This document shows, piece by piece, positions 16,202 through 24,637 of a stretch of DNA of 64,000 nt. The translations under genes and the position numbers were made by a program. Position 1 is the first letter of the stretch, and every line of letters starts with the position of its first letter. Source of the DNA: an uncultured Dysosmobacter sp. GTDB taxonomy: Bacteria; Bacillota; Clostridia; Oscillospirales; Oscillospiraceae. The stretch lies in the NCBI RefSeq assembly GCF_947631165.1, contig NZ_CANRKH010000002.1, positions 1-64,000 on the forward strand. The letters run 5' to 3'. The notes under the pieces were generated by a model. It saw nothing but the letters and a program-made list of their open reading frames with translations. It was not told the DNA's origin and searched no databases.

Positions 16202-16783
16202 ATGGATACCGCTTTGAAGCTCGGATGCGTGGTGATGGCGGCGGGAAACGCCCGCCGGTTCGGGGAAAACAAGCTGGCGGCCCAGCTTCGGGGCCGGTCG
16301 CTGATCCTGCGGGCGCTGGAGTCCGTTCCGGCGGAGCTGTTCCACTCCGTGGTGGTGGTGACCCAGTACCCGGAGATCATGCGGCTCGCTAAGGAATTCC
16401 ACTTTGCCGCCGTCCACAATGAGCACCCGGACTGGGGCATCAGCCACACCGTCCAGCTGGGATTGACGGAGCTGCGGGACTGCGCCGGGGTCCTGTTTCT
16501 GGTGTCCGACCAGCCCCTGCTGCGGCGGGAGAGCGTGGCGGAGCTGGCGGAACTGTGGAAACGGCAGCCGGAGAAGATCGCGGCCCTGGCCCACAACGGC
16601 GTCCGGGGCAATCCCTGCCTCTTCCCCGCCCGCTTCTTCCCGGAACTGCTGGAGCTGCGGGAGGACCACGGGGGAAACACCGTCATCCGCCGCCACGAGG
16701 AGGACCTGGTGCTGCTGGAGGCGGCGGAGCGGGAGCTGACGGACGTGGACACGCCCCAGGCGCTCAAAGAGATCGAAGAGTGA
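16202..16783 (+). CDS. mocA: Molybdenum cofactor nucleotidyltransferase, MocA/MobA-like
   Basis: A 193-residue nucleotidyltransferase. The signature CVVMAAGNARRFGENKL is the GxAxRxG-like nucleotide-binding loop, VSDQPLLRRE holds the metal-binding Asp, and GNPCLFPARFF is the downstream family block. MocA adds CMP to molybdopterin to form the MCD cofactor used by the xanthine dehydrogenase family, which fits its place between two such enzymes. ATG 16202 follows GAGGG. It is transcribed from its own promoter, divergent from the three-gene operon and convergent with the fused enzyme at 16815. Confidence 0.9.
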   Translation: MDTALKLGCVVMAAGNARRFGENKLAAQLRGRSLILRALESVPAELFHSVVVVTQYPEIMRLAKEFHFAAVHNEHPDWGISHTVQLGLTELRDCAGVLFLVSDQPLLRRESVAELAELWKRQPEKIAALAHNGVRGNPCLFPARFFPELLELREDHGGNTVIRRHEEDLVLLEAAERELTDVDTPQALKEIEE

Positions 16784-16814
16784 GGAGTGGAGATTTTTGA
16801 TCTTCACTCTTATC

Positions 16815-19364
16815 TTACTTCCTGGTGTACGGCGTTCCCTCCAGCGGAAGGGATGTGCGGAGCTTGCCGTCGTAGCGGTAGTAGGCGTCCGCGATGGCGG
16901 GAGCCGTGGGGATGGAGGTGATCTCGCCGATACCGATGGCGCCGCAGGCCACGTTCAAGCCCGGCTTCTCCACGATGATAGGCGTGATCTCCGGGATCTG
17001 GTTGGCCCGGAACAGGCCCAGAGTGCCGTATTTGGCGGTAGGCTTGCAGTCGGTCAGGGGATACCGCTCCGTCAGGGCGAAGCCCAGGGACATCACCACG
17101 CCGCCCTCGATCTGGCCCTCCACCGACAGGGGATTCACCGCCTTGCCCACGTCGTGGGCAGCGATCATCCGCTCGATCCTGCCCTCCTCGTTGAGGATGC
17201 AGACCTGGGTTGCATAACCGTAGGCGATGTGGCTGACGGGATTGGGCACATCGGCCCCCAGAGGGTCCGTCTTGCCCAGGTACTCGCCGTAGAACTCCTG
17301 CCCGTTCAGGCTGGACAGCTCTCCCTTTTCCAGTGCCGCTTTCAGGTCCTGGCAGGCCCTCCGGCAGGCCTCGCCGGTGAACAGGGTCTGGCGGGAGCCG
17401 GAGGTGGTGCCGGAGTCCGGGGCGAAATAGGTATTGGAGCGCTCATAGACCACGTTTTCCGGGGAAATGCCTGTCTGGTCGCAGACCATCTGGGTCAGAA
17501 CGGTGCCTAAGCCCTGGCCGATGCAGGAGGCGCCGGCGAAGATATGTACCCTGCCGTCCCGCACCACCAGCCGCACCCGTCCGGTATCCGGGATGCCCAC
17601 GCCCACACCGGCGTTTTTCATGGCGCAGGCCAGCCCCACGTACTTTGCCTGGTCGTAATAGGGCTTCACCGCCTCCAGCGTCTCCACAAGGCCCGTGGAA
17701 TCGTCCACGATCTGGCCGTTGGGCAGCTCCTGGCCGGGGCGGATGGCGTTGCGCCAGCGGATCTCCCAGGGAGAGATGCCCACGATGTCCGCCATCTGGT
17801 TCAGCAGCGTCTCGATGCAGAAGCAGGTCTGGGTCACGCCGAAGCCCCGGAAGGCCCCGGCAGGGGGATTGTTGGTATAGTAGGCCCAGCCGTCGATCTC
17901 AAAATTCTGGTAGTTGTAGGGTCCGGCGGCGTGGGTGCAGGCCCGCTCCAGCACCGGGCCGCCCAGGGAGGCGTAGGCTCCGGTGTCGGCGATGACCTCG
18001 GCGGCCACGCCCTGGATGATGCCGTTCTCGTCGCAGCCCAGGGAGAATTCCATCTCCATGGGGTGGCGCTTGGGGTGGATCAGGATGCTCTCCGCCCGGG
18101 TCAGCTTCACCTTCACCGGGCGCTTTGTCAAATAGGCAATGAGGGCGGCGTGGTGCTGGACCGTCACGTCCTCCTTGCCGCCGAAGCCGCCGCCCACCAG
18201 ACAGTTGCGGACCTTCACCTTTTCCGGGGGCAGGCCCAGCATCTTCATGGTCTCGTGCTGGGTGTCATAGGCGCCCTGGTCGGTGGAGAGGATCATCACA
18301 CCGTCGCCGTCGGGATACGCCACGGCGCACTCCGGCTCCAGGAAGGCGTGCTCCGTCCAGGGGGTCGAAAAACGCTGGGTCAGCACGTGCTTGGATCTGG
18401 CGATGGCCTCCGCCGGGTTGCCCCGCTGGATGTGCTTGTGGGCCAGCAGGTTGCCCTCCCGATGGACCAGAGGCGCGTCGGGCAGCATGGCCTCCCGGGG
18501 GCTGCGGACCATGGGCAGCTCCTCATAGTCCACCTTCACCAGGGCCTTGGCCTGGGCAAGGATCTCAGGGGTCTCGGCGGCCACCAGGCAGATGGCGTCC
18601 CCCAGATAGTGGGTGATGTCCCCCACGGCGATCATGGTGTCCCAGTCCTGCTTCAGGTGGCCCACCTTGTTGCTGCCGGGGATATCGTCGGCGGTAAACA
18701 CGCCCACCACGCCGGGCAGGGCCTTGGCCTCCTCGGTGTGGATGGCCAGCACTCTGGCCCGGGGATATTGAGAGCGGACGGCGCTGCCGTAGATCATGCC
18801 GTCCAAATAGATGTCGTCGGGATATTGGCCGGTGCCAGTGACTTTCTCCTTTACATCCACACGGGGGACCCGCTGGCCCAGGGACCAGTCCTTGGGGACC
18901 TCGGGGACCTCACCGGCGCGGAACAGCTCCGCCGCCAGCAAAATGGCGTCGATGATCTTCACGTAGCCGGTGCAGCGGCAGATGTTGTTGCGGATGGCAA
19001 AGGCCGCCTCTTCCCTGGTGGGAGCTGGATTCACGTCCAGCAGTCCCTTGGCGCTCATGACCATGCCGGGGATGCAGAAGCCGCACTGGACCGCGCCGCA
19101 CATGCCGAAAGCGTATGTATAGACATCCTTTTCAAAGTCCGTCAGGCCCTCCACGGTGACGACGGTCTTTCCCTCCAGCTTGCCGGTCTGGGGGACGCAG
19201 GCCTTGGTAGGCTTGCCGTCGATCAGCACGGTGCAGGTGCCGCAGGCGCCCTCGCTGCACCCGTCCTTCACGCTGGTGAGGCGCAGCTCATCCCGCAGAA
19301 AGCGGAGCAGTTTTTGGTTCTTTTCGACGGTCACGGACTGGCCGTTCACGGTAAAAGTTGCCAT
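16815..19364 (-). CDS. Selenium-type xanthine dehydrogenase (2Fe-2S and molybdopterin domains fused)
   Basis: An 849-residue fusion. Residues 1-150 are a two-cluster 2Fe-2S domain (DGCSEGACGTCTVLIDG, CGFCIPGM, CRCTGYVK); residues about 165-849 form the molybdopterin subunit with NCLVGGGFGGKEDV, AFRGFGVTQ, GQGLGTVLTQ and the terminal GIGEITSIPTAP block. No FAD domain is present. This single-chain layout matches the selenium-dependent xanthine dehydrogenase family (TIGR03311), whose members occur in species making a selenium-containing molybdenum cofactor; none of the accessory genes (yqeB, yqeC, ygfK, ssnA) is in the window. ATG 19364 follows AGGAGGAG. A promoter with a perfect operator-like palindrome lies upstream. 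Confidence 0.88.
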   Translation of the reverse strand: MATFTVNGQSVTVEKNQKLLRFLRDELRLTSVKDGCSEGACGTCTVLIDGKPTKACVPQTGKLEGKTVVTVEGLTDFEKDVYTYAFGMCGAVQCGFCIPGMVMSAKGLLDVNPAPTREEAAFAIRNNICRCTGYVKIIDAILLAAELFRAGEVPEVPKDWSLGQRVPRVDVKEKVTGTGQYPDDIYLDGMIYGSAVRSQYPRARVLAIHTEEAKALPGVVGVFTADDIPGSNKVGHLKQDWDTMIAVGDITHYLGDAICLVAAETPEILAQAKALVKVDYEELPMVRSPREAMLPDAPLVHREGNLLAHKHIQRGNPAEAIARSKHVLTQRFSTPWTEHAFLEPECAVAYPDGDGVMILSTDQGAYDTQHETMKMLGLPPEKVKVRNCLVGGGFGGKEDVTVQHHAALIAYLTKRPVKVKLTRAESILIHPKRHPMEMEFSLGCDENGIIQGVAAEVIADTGAYASLGGPVLERACTHAAGPYNYQNFEIDGWAYYTNNPPAGAFRGFGVTQTCFCIETLLNQMADIVGISPWEIRWRNAIRPGQELPNGQIVDDSTGLVETLEAVKPYYDQAKYVGLACAMKNAGVGVGIPDTGRVRLVVRDGRVHIFAGASCIGQGLGTVLTQMVCDQTGISPENVVYERSNTYFAPDSGTTSGSRQTLFTGEACRRACQDLKAALEKGELSSLNGQEFYGEYLGKTDPLGADVPNPVSHIAYGYATQVCILNEEGRIERMIAAHDVGKAVNPLSVEGQIEGGVVMSLGFALTERYPLTDCKPTAKYGTLGLFRANQIPEITPIIVEKPGLNVACGAIGIGEITSIPTAPAIADAYYRYDGKLRTSLPLEGTPYTRK

Positions 19365-19427
19365 GAATGTCTCCTCCTTGGCTGCCGTGCCCACCCCTGG
19401 TCCCACGGTCTCATCCAATCATTTTTT

Positions 19428-19481
19428 GGAAAGGTCAACCTTTCCTTTGTTTATTATACAATAAAATACGCGTCTCCGCAA
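19428..19481 (-). promoter_or_regulatory. Promoter and 18-bp operator palindrome of the selenium-type dehydrogenase
   Basis: Minus-strand TTGCGG (19481-19476), 17 bases, TATAAT (19458-19453). Just downstream is the palindrome GGAAAGGT-CA-ACCTTTCC (19428-19445), placed where a bound repressor would block transcription start. Confidence 0.65.
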
Positions 19482-19505
19482 CCCGACTTTCGCCAATTCG
19501 TTATT

Positions 19506-20141
19506 CTACTTATCGAATAGCGGCGGAAGCTGCCAGCCCACGGCCAGCGCCCCCCGGCGGACGGTGATGACGGCTTCCGGCTCCAGGATGTGGTTGCTGA
19601 CCCCCAAGGGGAACTCCGGGGTCAATACGGCGTCCCGCAGGGGGTACTGAAAGCCCGTCTCGTCCACGCCCTCCGCCCGGTCCCCCAGACAGAAGGCGGA
19701 GAACAGCCCCCACTCCACCGTTTTTTCAATGGTCAGCGACTCGTTTTCGATGACGGTCCACACAAAGTCGTCGTCATACAGCCAGCCCCGTGCCCCCCGG
19801 CGGCGGAGATACAGCAGGGACTGGAGGTTGGCCAGGGTGTGATCCAGCCGCTTGCCGCCGGTGCCGCCGTAGATGTAAACGGTGTCACAGCACTCCGCCA
19901 GGGCGGTCTTGAGGGCCAGCATGGCGTCGGTGTCATCCTTCTCCACCGGGGAGCGATGGACATTTTGAAAATCCGCCGGCTGATCCATGGAGTCAAAGTC
20001 CCCCAGCAGCAGGCTGGGGACGATCCCCTCCCGCAGGCAGGTTTTGTAGCCCGCGTCGGCGGCGATGACCAGATCGCCGGAGACGGGCCGCTCCCGCAGG
20101 CCGTAAAAGGTCCCAGCAGCAAAGATGAAGCAGCGTTTCAT
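19506..20141 (-). CDS. thiN: Thiamine diphosphokinase
   Basis: A 211-residue enzyme that transfers pyrophosphate from ATP to thiamine. The N-terminal domain has ADAGYKTCLREGIVPSLLLGDFDSM with the family GDFDS motif, then EKDDTDAMLALK and GGTGGKRLDHTLANL. The C-terminal beta domain closes with GVSNH. Length and motif order are typical of ThiN/TPK. ATG 20141 follows GGAAGTGATCCC with a weak ribosome site. It is the only gene of its transcript, upstream of the fused dehydrogenase promoter. Confidence 0.93.
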   Translation of the reverse strand: MKRCFIFAAGTFYGLRERPVSGDLVIAADAGYKTCLREGIVPSLLLGDFDSMDQPADFQNVHRSPVEKDDTDAMLALKTALAECCDTVYIYGGTGGKRLDHTLANLQSLLYLRRRGARGWLYDDDFVWTVIENESLTIEKTVEWGLFSAFCLGDRAEGVDETGFQYPLRDAVLTPEFPLGVSNHILEPEAVITVRRGALAVGWQLPPLFDK

Positions 20142-20277
20142 GGGATCACTTCCTTGCAGATATCTTAGAGCAGTTCCCAAAATAATGAAATCTGCTTTAG
20201 AAACAGTTTACCACAGTCCGCCAGGAATGACAATCGAAGCGGACATTTCTTTTGCCCTTTGCGCTGTTCAGGCAGAG

Positions 20278-20479
20278 TTCGCGCCCGCAGGCGCGAAAGA
20301 ATTGTGATCTGTTTTTTCCGGCGGCGTGTACGTCGGAAAAAACACCTCTCGGCCTGCAAACGTGCGAGTTGTCCGCCCAGGCGGACAGCGAGTGCGCTGC
20401 GGCAGGCCGCAACTTTCTCGAAAAAGTGGCATAGCCACTTTTTTGACAGTCTCAGCGCCCCGGCTCATGCCGGGGCGCT
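20278..20479. repeat. Cluster of short hairpins
   Basis: At least five near-perfect inverted repeats: TTCGCGCC/GGCGCGAA (20278-20297), GTTTTTTCCG/CGGAAAAAAC (20311-20343), TGTCCGCC/GGCGGACA (20370-20387), AAAAAGTGGC/GCCACTTTTT (20421-20444) and AGCGCCCCGGC/GCCGGGGCGCT (20454-20479). Loops are 2-4 bases except the second. The 358-base gap between thiN and the small gene at 20500 holds nothing else I recognise. Confidence 0.72.
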
Positions 20480-20499
20480 TTGGCTTTAAGCGGACAGTG

Positions 20500-20682
20500 T
20501 CACTCGATATGCTCCTCGCAGAAATTGTCCAGGACCCGGTAGCCCATCTCGCCGGGATCTGCCACCGGGAATTTGGCGATGGTGTCCGGATCAAAGATGG
20601 GACACATCCGCTTCTCTGGCTCCAGCCGCAGCACCGGGAATTCGTCAGCCTTGTTGTTGACCGCCTTTTTGTCCTTTGCCAT
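20500..20682 (-). CDS. Small hypothetical protein
   Basis: A 60-residue charged protein (MAKDKKAVNNKADEFPVL start, FCEEHIE end) with one Cys in the middle and one near the C-terminus. ATG 20682 follows GGGGGTGATCT. The frame is free of the usual GC-driven shadows because no gene lies opposite. It is downstream of the EamA permease gene in the same orientation (52 bases), so it may be co-transcribed. I do not recognise a family. Confidence 0.55.
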   Translation of the reverse strand: MAKDKKAVNNKADEFPVLRLEPEKRMCPIFDPDTIAKFPVADPGEMGYRVLDNFCEEHIE

Positions 20683-20734
20683 GAGATCACCCCCGGCGTC
20701 AGTTTGTGCCGAAACCCGGGGAATGATGCGGCCT

Positions 20735-21601
20735 TCAGGTGAAAACCGCCATCAGCAGCGTGCCGCACACCATCAGTGCCAGGCCGCAGGCTGCCTTTTT
20801 GGAAAGCTTTTCCTGAAAAACCAGTCGGGAGAACAGCACTGACACCAGGATGCTCAGCTTGTCAATGGGCACCACCACGCTGACGCTGCCGTTCTGGATG
20901 GCATAATAGTAGCACAGCCAAGAGGCGCCGGTGGCCACGCCGGACAGGGCGATGAATCCCAGCTCCCGGCGGTCCAGCGAGGCCAGCTGCGTCTGCTTTC
21001 CCTTTAAAAACACCACTACCCAGGCCATCACCAGCACCACGCAGGTGCGGAGGGCGGTGCCCAGATTGGATTCCACGCCGGAGATGCCCACCTTGGCCAA
21101 AATGGAGGTCAGGGCGGCAAACACGGCGGAGAAAACCGCGTAGACGGCCCAGCCGCTCCGGCCGTCCCGGGCCTCGCCCCGCTTTTTCTCTACCATCAGC
21201 AGGATGCCCGCGCCCAGCAGGGCCGTGCCGCCCAGCTTCACCGCCAGGTGCTCCGTCTCCCCGAAGAGCAGGATGGCCAGCAGCACCGTCAGCACGGTGC
21301 TGGACTTGTCGATGGGAACCACCTTGTTCACGTCCCCCAGGGACAGTGCCTTGAAATAGCAAATCCAGGAGGCCCCGGTGGCCAGTCCCGACAGGACCAG
21401 AAACAGCAGGGACCTCCCCGGGATGGCCGTGATGGTGGGGAACGAACCCACCACCGCCACCATCAGCCAGGAAAAAACCAGCACCACTACCGTCCGCAGG
21501 GCAGTGGCCACATCGGGGTCTGTTTTGCGGATGCCGCACTTGGCCAGAATGGCCGTAAGCCCCGCAAAAAGCGCCGACAGTGCCGCCATGACGAGCCACA
21601 T
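20735..21601 (-). CDS. EamA/DMT-family transporter
   Basis: A 288-residue, ten-helix membrane protein made of two homologous EamA halves: the first contains GLATGASWICYFKALSLGDVNKVVPIDKSS and the second GVATGASWLCYYYAIQNGSVSVVVPIDKLS (landmarks GASWICY and GASWLCY). Duplicate motifs at equivalent positions show the internal repeat. Such proteins export amino acids, nucleosides or other metabolites; the substrate is unknown. I place the start at ATG 21601, eight bases after GGGAGG, rather than ATG 21607, which is only two bases from it. Confidence 0.9.
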   Translation of the reverse strand: MWLVMAALSALFAGLTAILAKCGIRKTDPDVATALRTVVVLVFSWLMVAVVGSFPTITAIPGRSLLFLVLSGLATGASWICYFKALSLGDVNKVVPIDKSSTVLTVLLAILLFGETEHLAVKLGGTALLGAGILLMVEKKRGEARDGRSGWAVYAVFSAVFAALTSILAKVGISGVESNLGTALRTCVVLVMAWVVVFLKGKQTQLASLDRRELGFIALSGVATGASWLCYYYAIQNGSVSVVVPIDKLSILVSVLFSRLVFQEKLSKKAACGLALMVCGTLLMAVFT

Positions 21602-21690
21602 ACACATCGCCTCCCAAGTATCATATTTTATAGCAAAAAGCCGCTGTCCGTTGCGAACAGCGGCTTTTATTATATGGATATCCCGAAAAC

Positions 21691-22875
21691 TTACTCCGCC
21701 ACGGCGGCCTTCAGCTCGTCCACCCGATCTGTCTTTTCCCAGGAGACCTTCAGGTCCTCCCGGCCCATGTGGCCATAAGCGGCCAGCCTGCGGTAAATGG
21801 GCTTGCGCAGGTCCAGGTCCCGGATGATGGCGGCGGGACGCAGGTCGAACACCTTGCGGACGGCCTTCTCCAGTTGGCTGTCCTCTACAGCGCCGGTGCC
21901 GAAGGTGTCCACCAGGATGCTGACAGGCTGGGCCACGCCGATGGCGTAGGCCAGCTGCACCTGGCAGCGGCGGGCCAGACCCGCGGCCACGATGTTCTTG
22001 GCGACCCAGCGGGCGGCGTAAGCGGCGGAGCGGTCCACCTTGGTGGGATCCTTGCCGGAGAAGCAGCCGCCGCCGTGGGGGGCGCTGCCGCCGTAGGTGT
22101 CCACGATGATCTTCCGGCCGGTGAGACCCGCGTCGGCGGCGGGGCCGCCCTTCACAAAGCGGCCGGTCGGGTTGACATAATACTTTGTATTTTCGTCCAG
22201 CAGTTCCTTGGGGATGACCACCTTGGCCACCAGCTCCACCATGTCGTGGCGGATCTGCTCCAGGGTCACGTCGGGGTTGTGCTGGGTCGAGATGACTACG
22301 GTGTCGACCCGAATGGGCCGGTCGTTCTCGTCATACTCCACAGTGACCTGGCTCTTGCCGTCGGGGCGCATGTAGGGCACCACGCCGGTCTTGCGCACCA
22401 GGGTCATCTGCTTGCACAGCTGCTGGGCCAGGGACAGGGGCAGGGGCATCAGCTCCGGCGTCTCGTCACAGGCGTAGCCAAACATCATGCCCTGGTCGCC
22501 GGCGCCCTCCCCCAGTTCGCCGTCGCCGCTCTTGCTCTCCAGAGACTTGTTGACGCCCATGGCGATGTCGGGGGACTGCTCGTCGATGGAGGTGATGACG
22601 CCGCAGGTGTCGCAGTCGAAGCCGTATTTGCCCCGGTCATAGCCGATGTCCCGCACCACCTCCCGGGCCACCTTGTCGATGTCCACATAGCCGGTGGTGG
22701 TGATCTCGCCCATGATGTGGATCAGGCCGGTGCAGGCCGTGGTCTCGCAGGCCACACGGCCCATGGGGTCCTGGGCCAGGATGGCGTCCAGCACAGCGTC
22801 GGAGATCTGGTCGCAGATCTTGTCGGGATGGCCCTCAGTCACGGATTCCGATGTAAATAAGTAATGTCTTGCCAT
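21691..22875 (-). CDS. metK: S-adenosylmethionine synthetase
   Basis: A 394-residue enzyme forming S-adenosylmethionine from methionine and [22 protein letters not shown] is the N-terminal ATP site, [10 protein letters not shown] the flexible-loop motif and [16 protein letters not shown] the P-loop-like signature. It is complete, with the start at 22875 after AAAGGAG. The leader carries a SAM-I riboswitch and an intrinsic terminator, so expression falls when the product accumulates. Confidence 0.98.
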   Translation of the reverse strand: MARHYLFTSESVTEGHPDKICDQISDAVLDAILAQDPMGRVACETTACTGLIHIMGEITTTGYVDIDKVAREVVRDIGYDRGKYGFDCDTCGVITSIDEQSPDIAMGVNKSLESKSGDGELGEGAGDQGMMFGYACDETPELMPLPLSLAQQLCKQMTLVRKTGVVPYMRPDGKSQVTVEYDENDRPIRVDTVVISTQHNPDVTLEQIRHDMVELVAKVVIPKELLDENTKYYVNPTGRFVKGGPAADAGLTGRKIIVDTYGGSAPHGGGCFSGKDPTKVDRSAAYAARWVAKNIVAAGLARRCQVQLAYAIGVAQPVSILVDTFGTGAVEDSQLEKAVRKVFDLRPAAIIRDLDLRKPIYRRLAAYGHMGREDLKVSWEKTDRVDELKAAVAE

Positions 22876-22911
22876 GTCGCTTTCTCCTTTGTCATTCCCA
22901 TTCAAGAGCTG

Positions 22912-23058
22912 AAAAAAACCGCGCGTTTCGACAGAGAAACGTGCGGAAAAATCAGCTTTCCATGCTCCTCATCTGTCGCTCTCCGCCGGAATTGGCACCT
23001 TACAATGCAGGTTGCCGTGGTTTCATGGGGCCGGTCCCTCCGCCACTCTTGATAAGGC
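22912..23058 (-). ncRNA. SAM-I (S-box) riboswitch with terminator
   Basis: Read on the minus strand: CTTATCAAGAGTGGCGGAGG (23056-23037) starts the aptamer, GGCAACC and GGTGCCAATTCC are core segments, and GACAGATGAGG (22977-22967) closes it. This is the classic S-box order. A terminator stem (CCGCACGTTTC with GAAACGCGCGG) and seven U follow at 22945-22912, just before metK. S-adenosylmethionine binding should favour termination. Confidence 0.95.
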
Positions 23059-23079
23059 ATTATGTATTTTTCATCTGCT

Positions 23080-23107
23080 ATCTTAGCATCTTTTCCGGGT
23101 TTGTCAA
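23080..23107 (-). promoter_or_regulatory. Promoter of the riboswitch-metK transcript
   Basis: TTGACA (23107-23102), 16 bases, TAAGAT (23085-23080) on the minus strand, 22 bases upstream of the aptamer. Confidence 0.7.
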
Positions 23108-23168
23108 GAGCGGCGGCAGGCTTTTTCCTGGAAATCCGCCCGTTTTTTCCATCGTTTACAAATTAGAC

Positions 23169-23197
23169 GTGACATTTTGGCAAAAGGAGGGTATAAT
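23169..23197 (+). promoter_or_regulatory. Promoter of the rhomboid-like gene
   Basis: GTGACA (23169-23174), 17 bases, TATAAT (23192-23197). It places transcription start near 23204, which excludes translation starts upstream of that point. Confidence 0.65.
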
Positions 23198-23239
23198 GCC
23201 AACATATCTATAGATCGTTTTTCTCTGGAGGGATCGATT

Positions 23240-24109
23240 TTGAGAAAACTCAATGAAGCGGTAGACCGCTTTGCGTACCAGCACCCCCGGTTCGGCGTCC
23301 CCAATCTGATGCGGGTCATCGTGGCCGGAAATATCGTGGTCTACCTGCTGATGATGTTCGCGGGATACGAGGCTGTCAGCTTCCTGGCCTTTGACTGGCA
23401 GGCCATAACCCATGGCGAGATCTGGCGGCTGGTGACGTTCATCTTCATGCCCGACGCCTCTTCTCCCCTTTGGCTGGCCATCTCCCTGTATCTCTACTAT
23501 ATGATCGGCACGACTCTGGAACGGGAGTGGGGCACCGCAAAATTCAACCTGTACTACCTCTCCGGCGTGCTTCTGACCGCTGTCACGGGTGTCATCATCG
23601 GACTGGCCTCCGGGAACGCCTGGATATCCGGTTCTGATTATGTCAATCTGTCCATGTTCTTTGCCTTCGCCATGCTGTATCCCGATACCCAGTTCCTTCT
23701 GTTCTTCATCATCCCGGTAAAGGTCAAGTGGCTGGCGTTGATCGACGGAGCCTTCTTCGCCCTGGCGGTGTTGTCCAGCCTGTTCCGGATGTACTGGCTG
23801 GGCGCGCTCCTGCCGGTGATCGCTCTGCTGAACTTCTTCGTGTTCTTCTGGACCAACATCTCCGACGAGATCGCCTACCGCCGGGGCCGGGCCAGACATC
23901 AGACCAGCCACCAGACCATCCAGTTCAAGGCCGCTGTGAAGCAGCAAAAGAAAAAGGAGGCGGAGCGGGGCTACCGCCACAAGTGCGCCGTTTGCGGCCG
24001 GACGGACACCGACTATCCAGACCTGGAGTTCCGCTACTGTTCCCGATGCGCCGGCTACCATTGCTTCTGCCAGGACCATATTTTCGACCACGTGCATTTC
24101 ACCGAGTAG
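23240..24109 (+). CDS. Rhomboid-like membrane protein with C-terminal zinc-finger motif, likely not a protease
   Basis: About 289 residues, with six to seven membrane segments resembling rhomboid proteases (ITHGEIWRLVTFIFMP and LYLYYMIGTTLEREWGTAKF are typical L1-loop and helix landmarks). The catalytic GxSG is not found where expected: the segment reads ISGSDYVNLSMF, and the helix-6 His is also missing. The C-terminal 45 residues contain CAVCGRTD, CSRCAGYHCFC and DHIFDHVH, a probable zinc-binding module. TTG 23240 follows GGAGGG and is downstream of a good promoter. It is probably a membrane adaptor or pseudoprotease. Confidence 0.78.
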   Translation: MRKLNEAVDRFAYQHPRFGVPNLMRVIVAGNIVVYLLMMFAGYEAVSFLAFDWQAITHGEIWRLVTFIFMPDASSPLWLAISLYLYYMIGTTLEREWGTAKFNLYYLSGVLLTAVTGVIIGLASGNAWISGSDYVNLSMFFAFAMLYPDTQFLLFFIIPVKVKWLALIDGAFFALAVLSSLFRMYWLGALLPVIALLNFFVFFWTNISDEIAYRRGRARHQTSHQTIQFKAAVKQQKKKEAERGYRHKCAVCGRTDTDYPDLEFRYCSRCAGYHCFCQDHIFDHVHFTE

Positions 24110-24121
24110 ACGCAAAAACAG

Positions 24122-24175
24122 CGTCCGCCAGGGGCGGCACTTCCTTACAGAGTGCCTCCCTGGCGGCTATTTTTT
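24122..24175 (+). terminator. Rho-independent terminator
   Basis: CCGCCAGGG pairs with CCCTGGCGG around an inner GGCAC/GTGCC stem, followed by TATTTTTT. The T-run abuts the TAA flank of the next repeat. Confidence 0.85.
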
Positions 24176-24177
24176 AA

Positions 24178-24341
24178 GAACCTGTATTCATAAGCGGGGA
24201 ATGACGGATGGACGAGGGATTTTCCCGTCAGGCGAGGCGCTTTGACGCGGGAATACTTTGTGTATTTCAAGGAAAAGCAACGAAGTATGACGGGAAAAGA
24301 CCCGTCCAGACGGCGTTCAACGCTTGCGAATACAGGTTCTA
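24178..24341. repeat. 164-bp terminal-inverted-repeat hairpin element, copy B
   Basis: It shares its whole length with the element at 75-234. Its ends are GAACCTGTATTC and the complement of GAATACAGGTTC, and inverted similarity runs about 58 bases inward. TAA flanks both sides (24175-24177, 24342-24344). A central TTTGTGTAT and CAAGGAAAA-CAACG are shared with copy A. Confidence 0.85.
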
Positions 24342-24344
24342 AGT

Positions 24345-24637
24345 CGGGGCGAGAGGGCCTGATCCCCGCTCGGCGCGCAGCGCCGCGCGCTTCCAGGGCG
24401 TCAGCGGCAGCTACCTTCGCTGCACGCGGGGCAGGGCGGCGGGCTGCCACTTTGCATGAGATTCTGTAGAGATACTCCCGGAGCGAATGCTCAGGTGCGG
24501 TAAAGTATCATAAGGAAAATTTGTCAAATTGACAGCCAGCCCCGCTATTCCGAATATTCTGAACAGGACATATTTATTTGGTAATTGGCTTGCAAAGCGT
24601 ACAAAAGCAATTATAATAAGCCGTAGAGGGTGTAGAG
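24345..24637. other. Transition from GC-rich to AT-rich sequence, no gene
   Basis: The first 130 bases are GC-rich with small inverted repeats; from about 24480 composition becomes AT-rich and stays so through the next gene. GTGTAGAG before ATG 24638 is a weak ribosome site; a plausible -10 is TATAAT-like at 24613-24618. Confidence 0.5.

Noticed and set aside
13780-19520. Long plus-strand open frames opposite the two dehydrogenases
   Set aside because: Shadows of genes with clear conserved motifs on the other strand; no ribosome sites.
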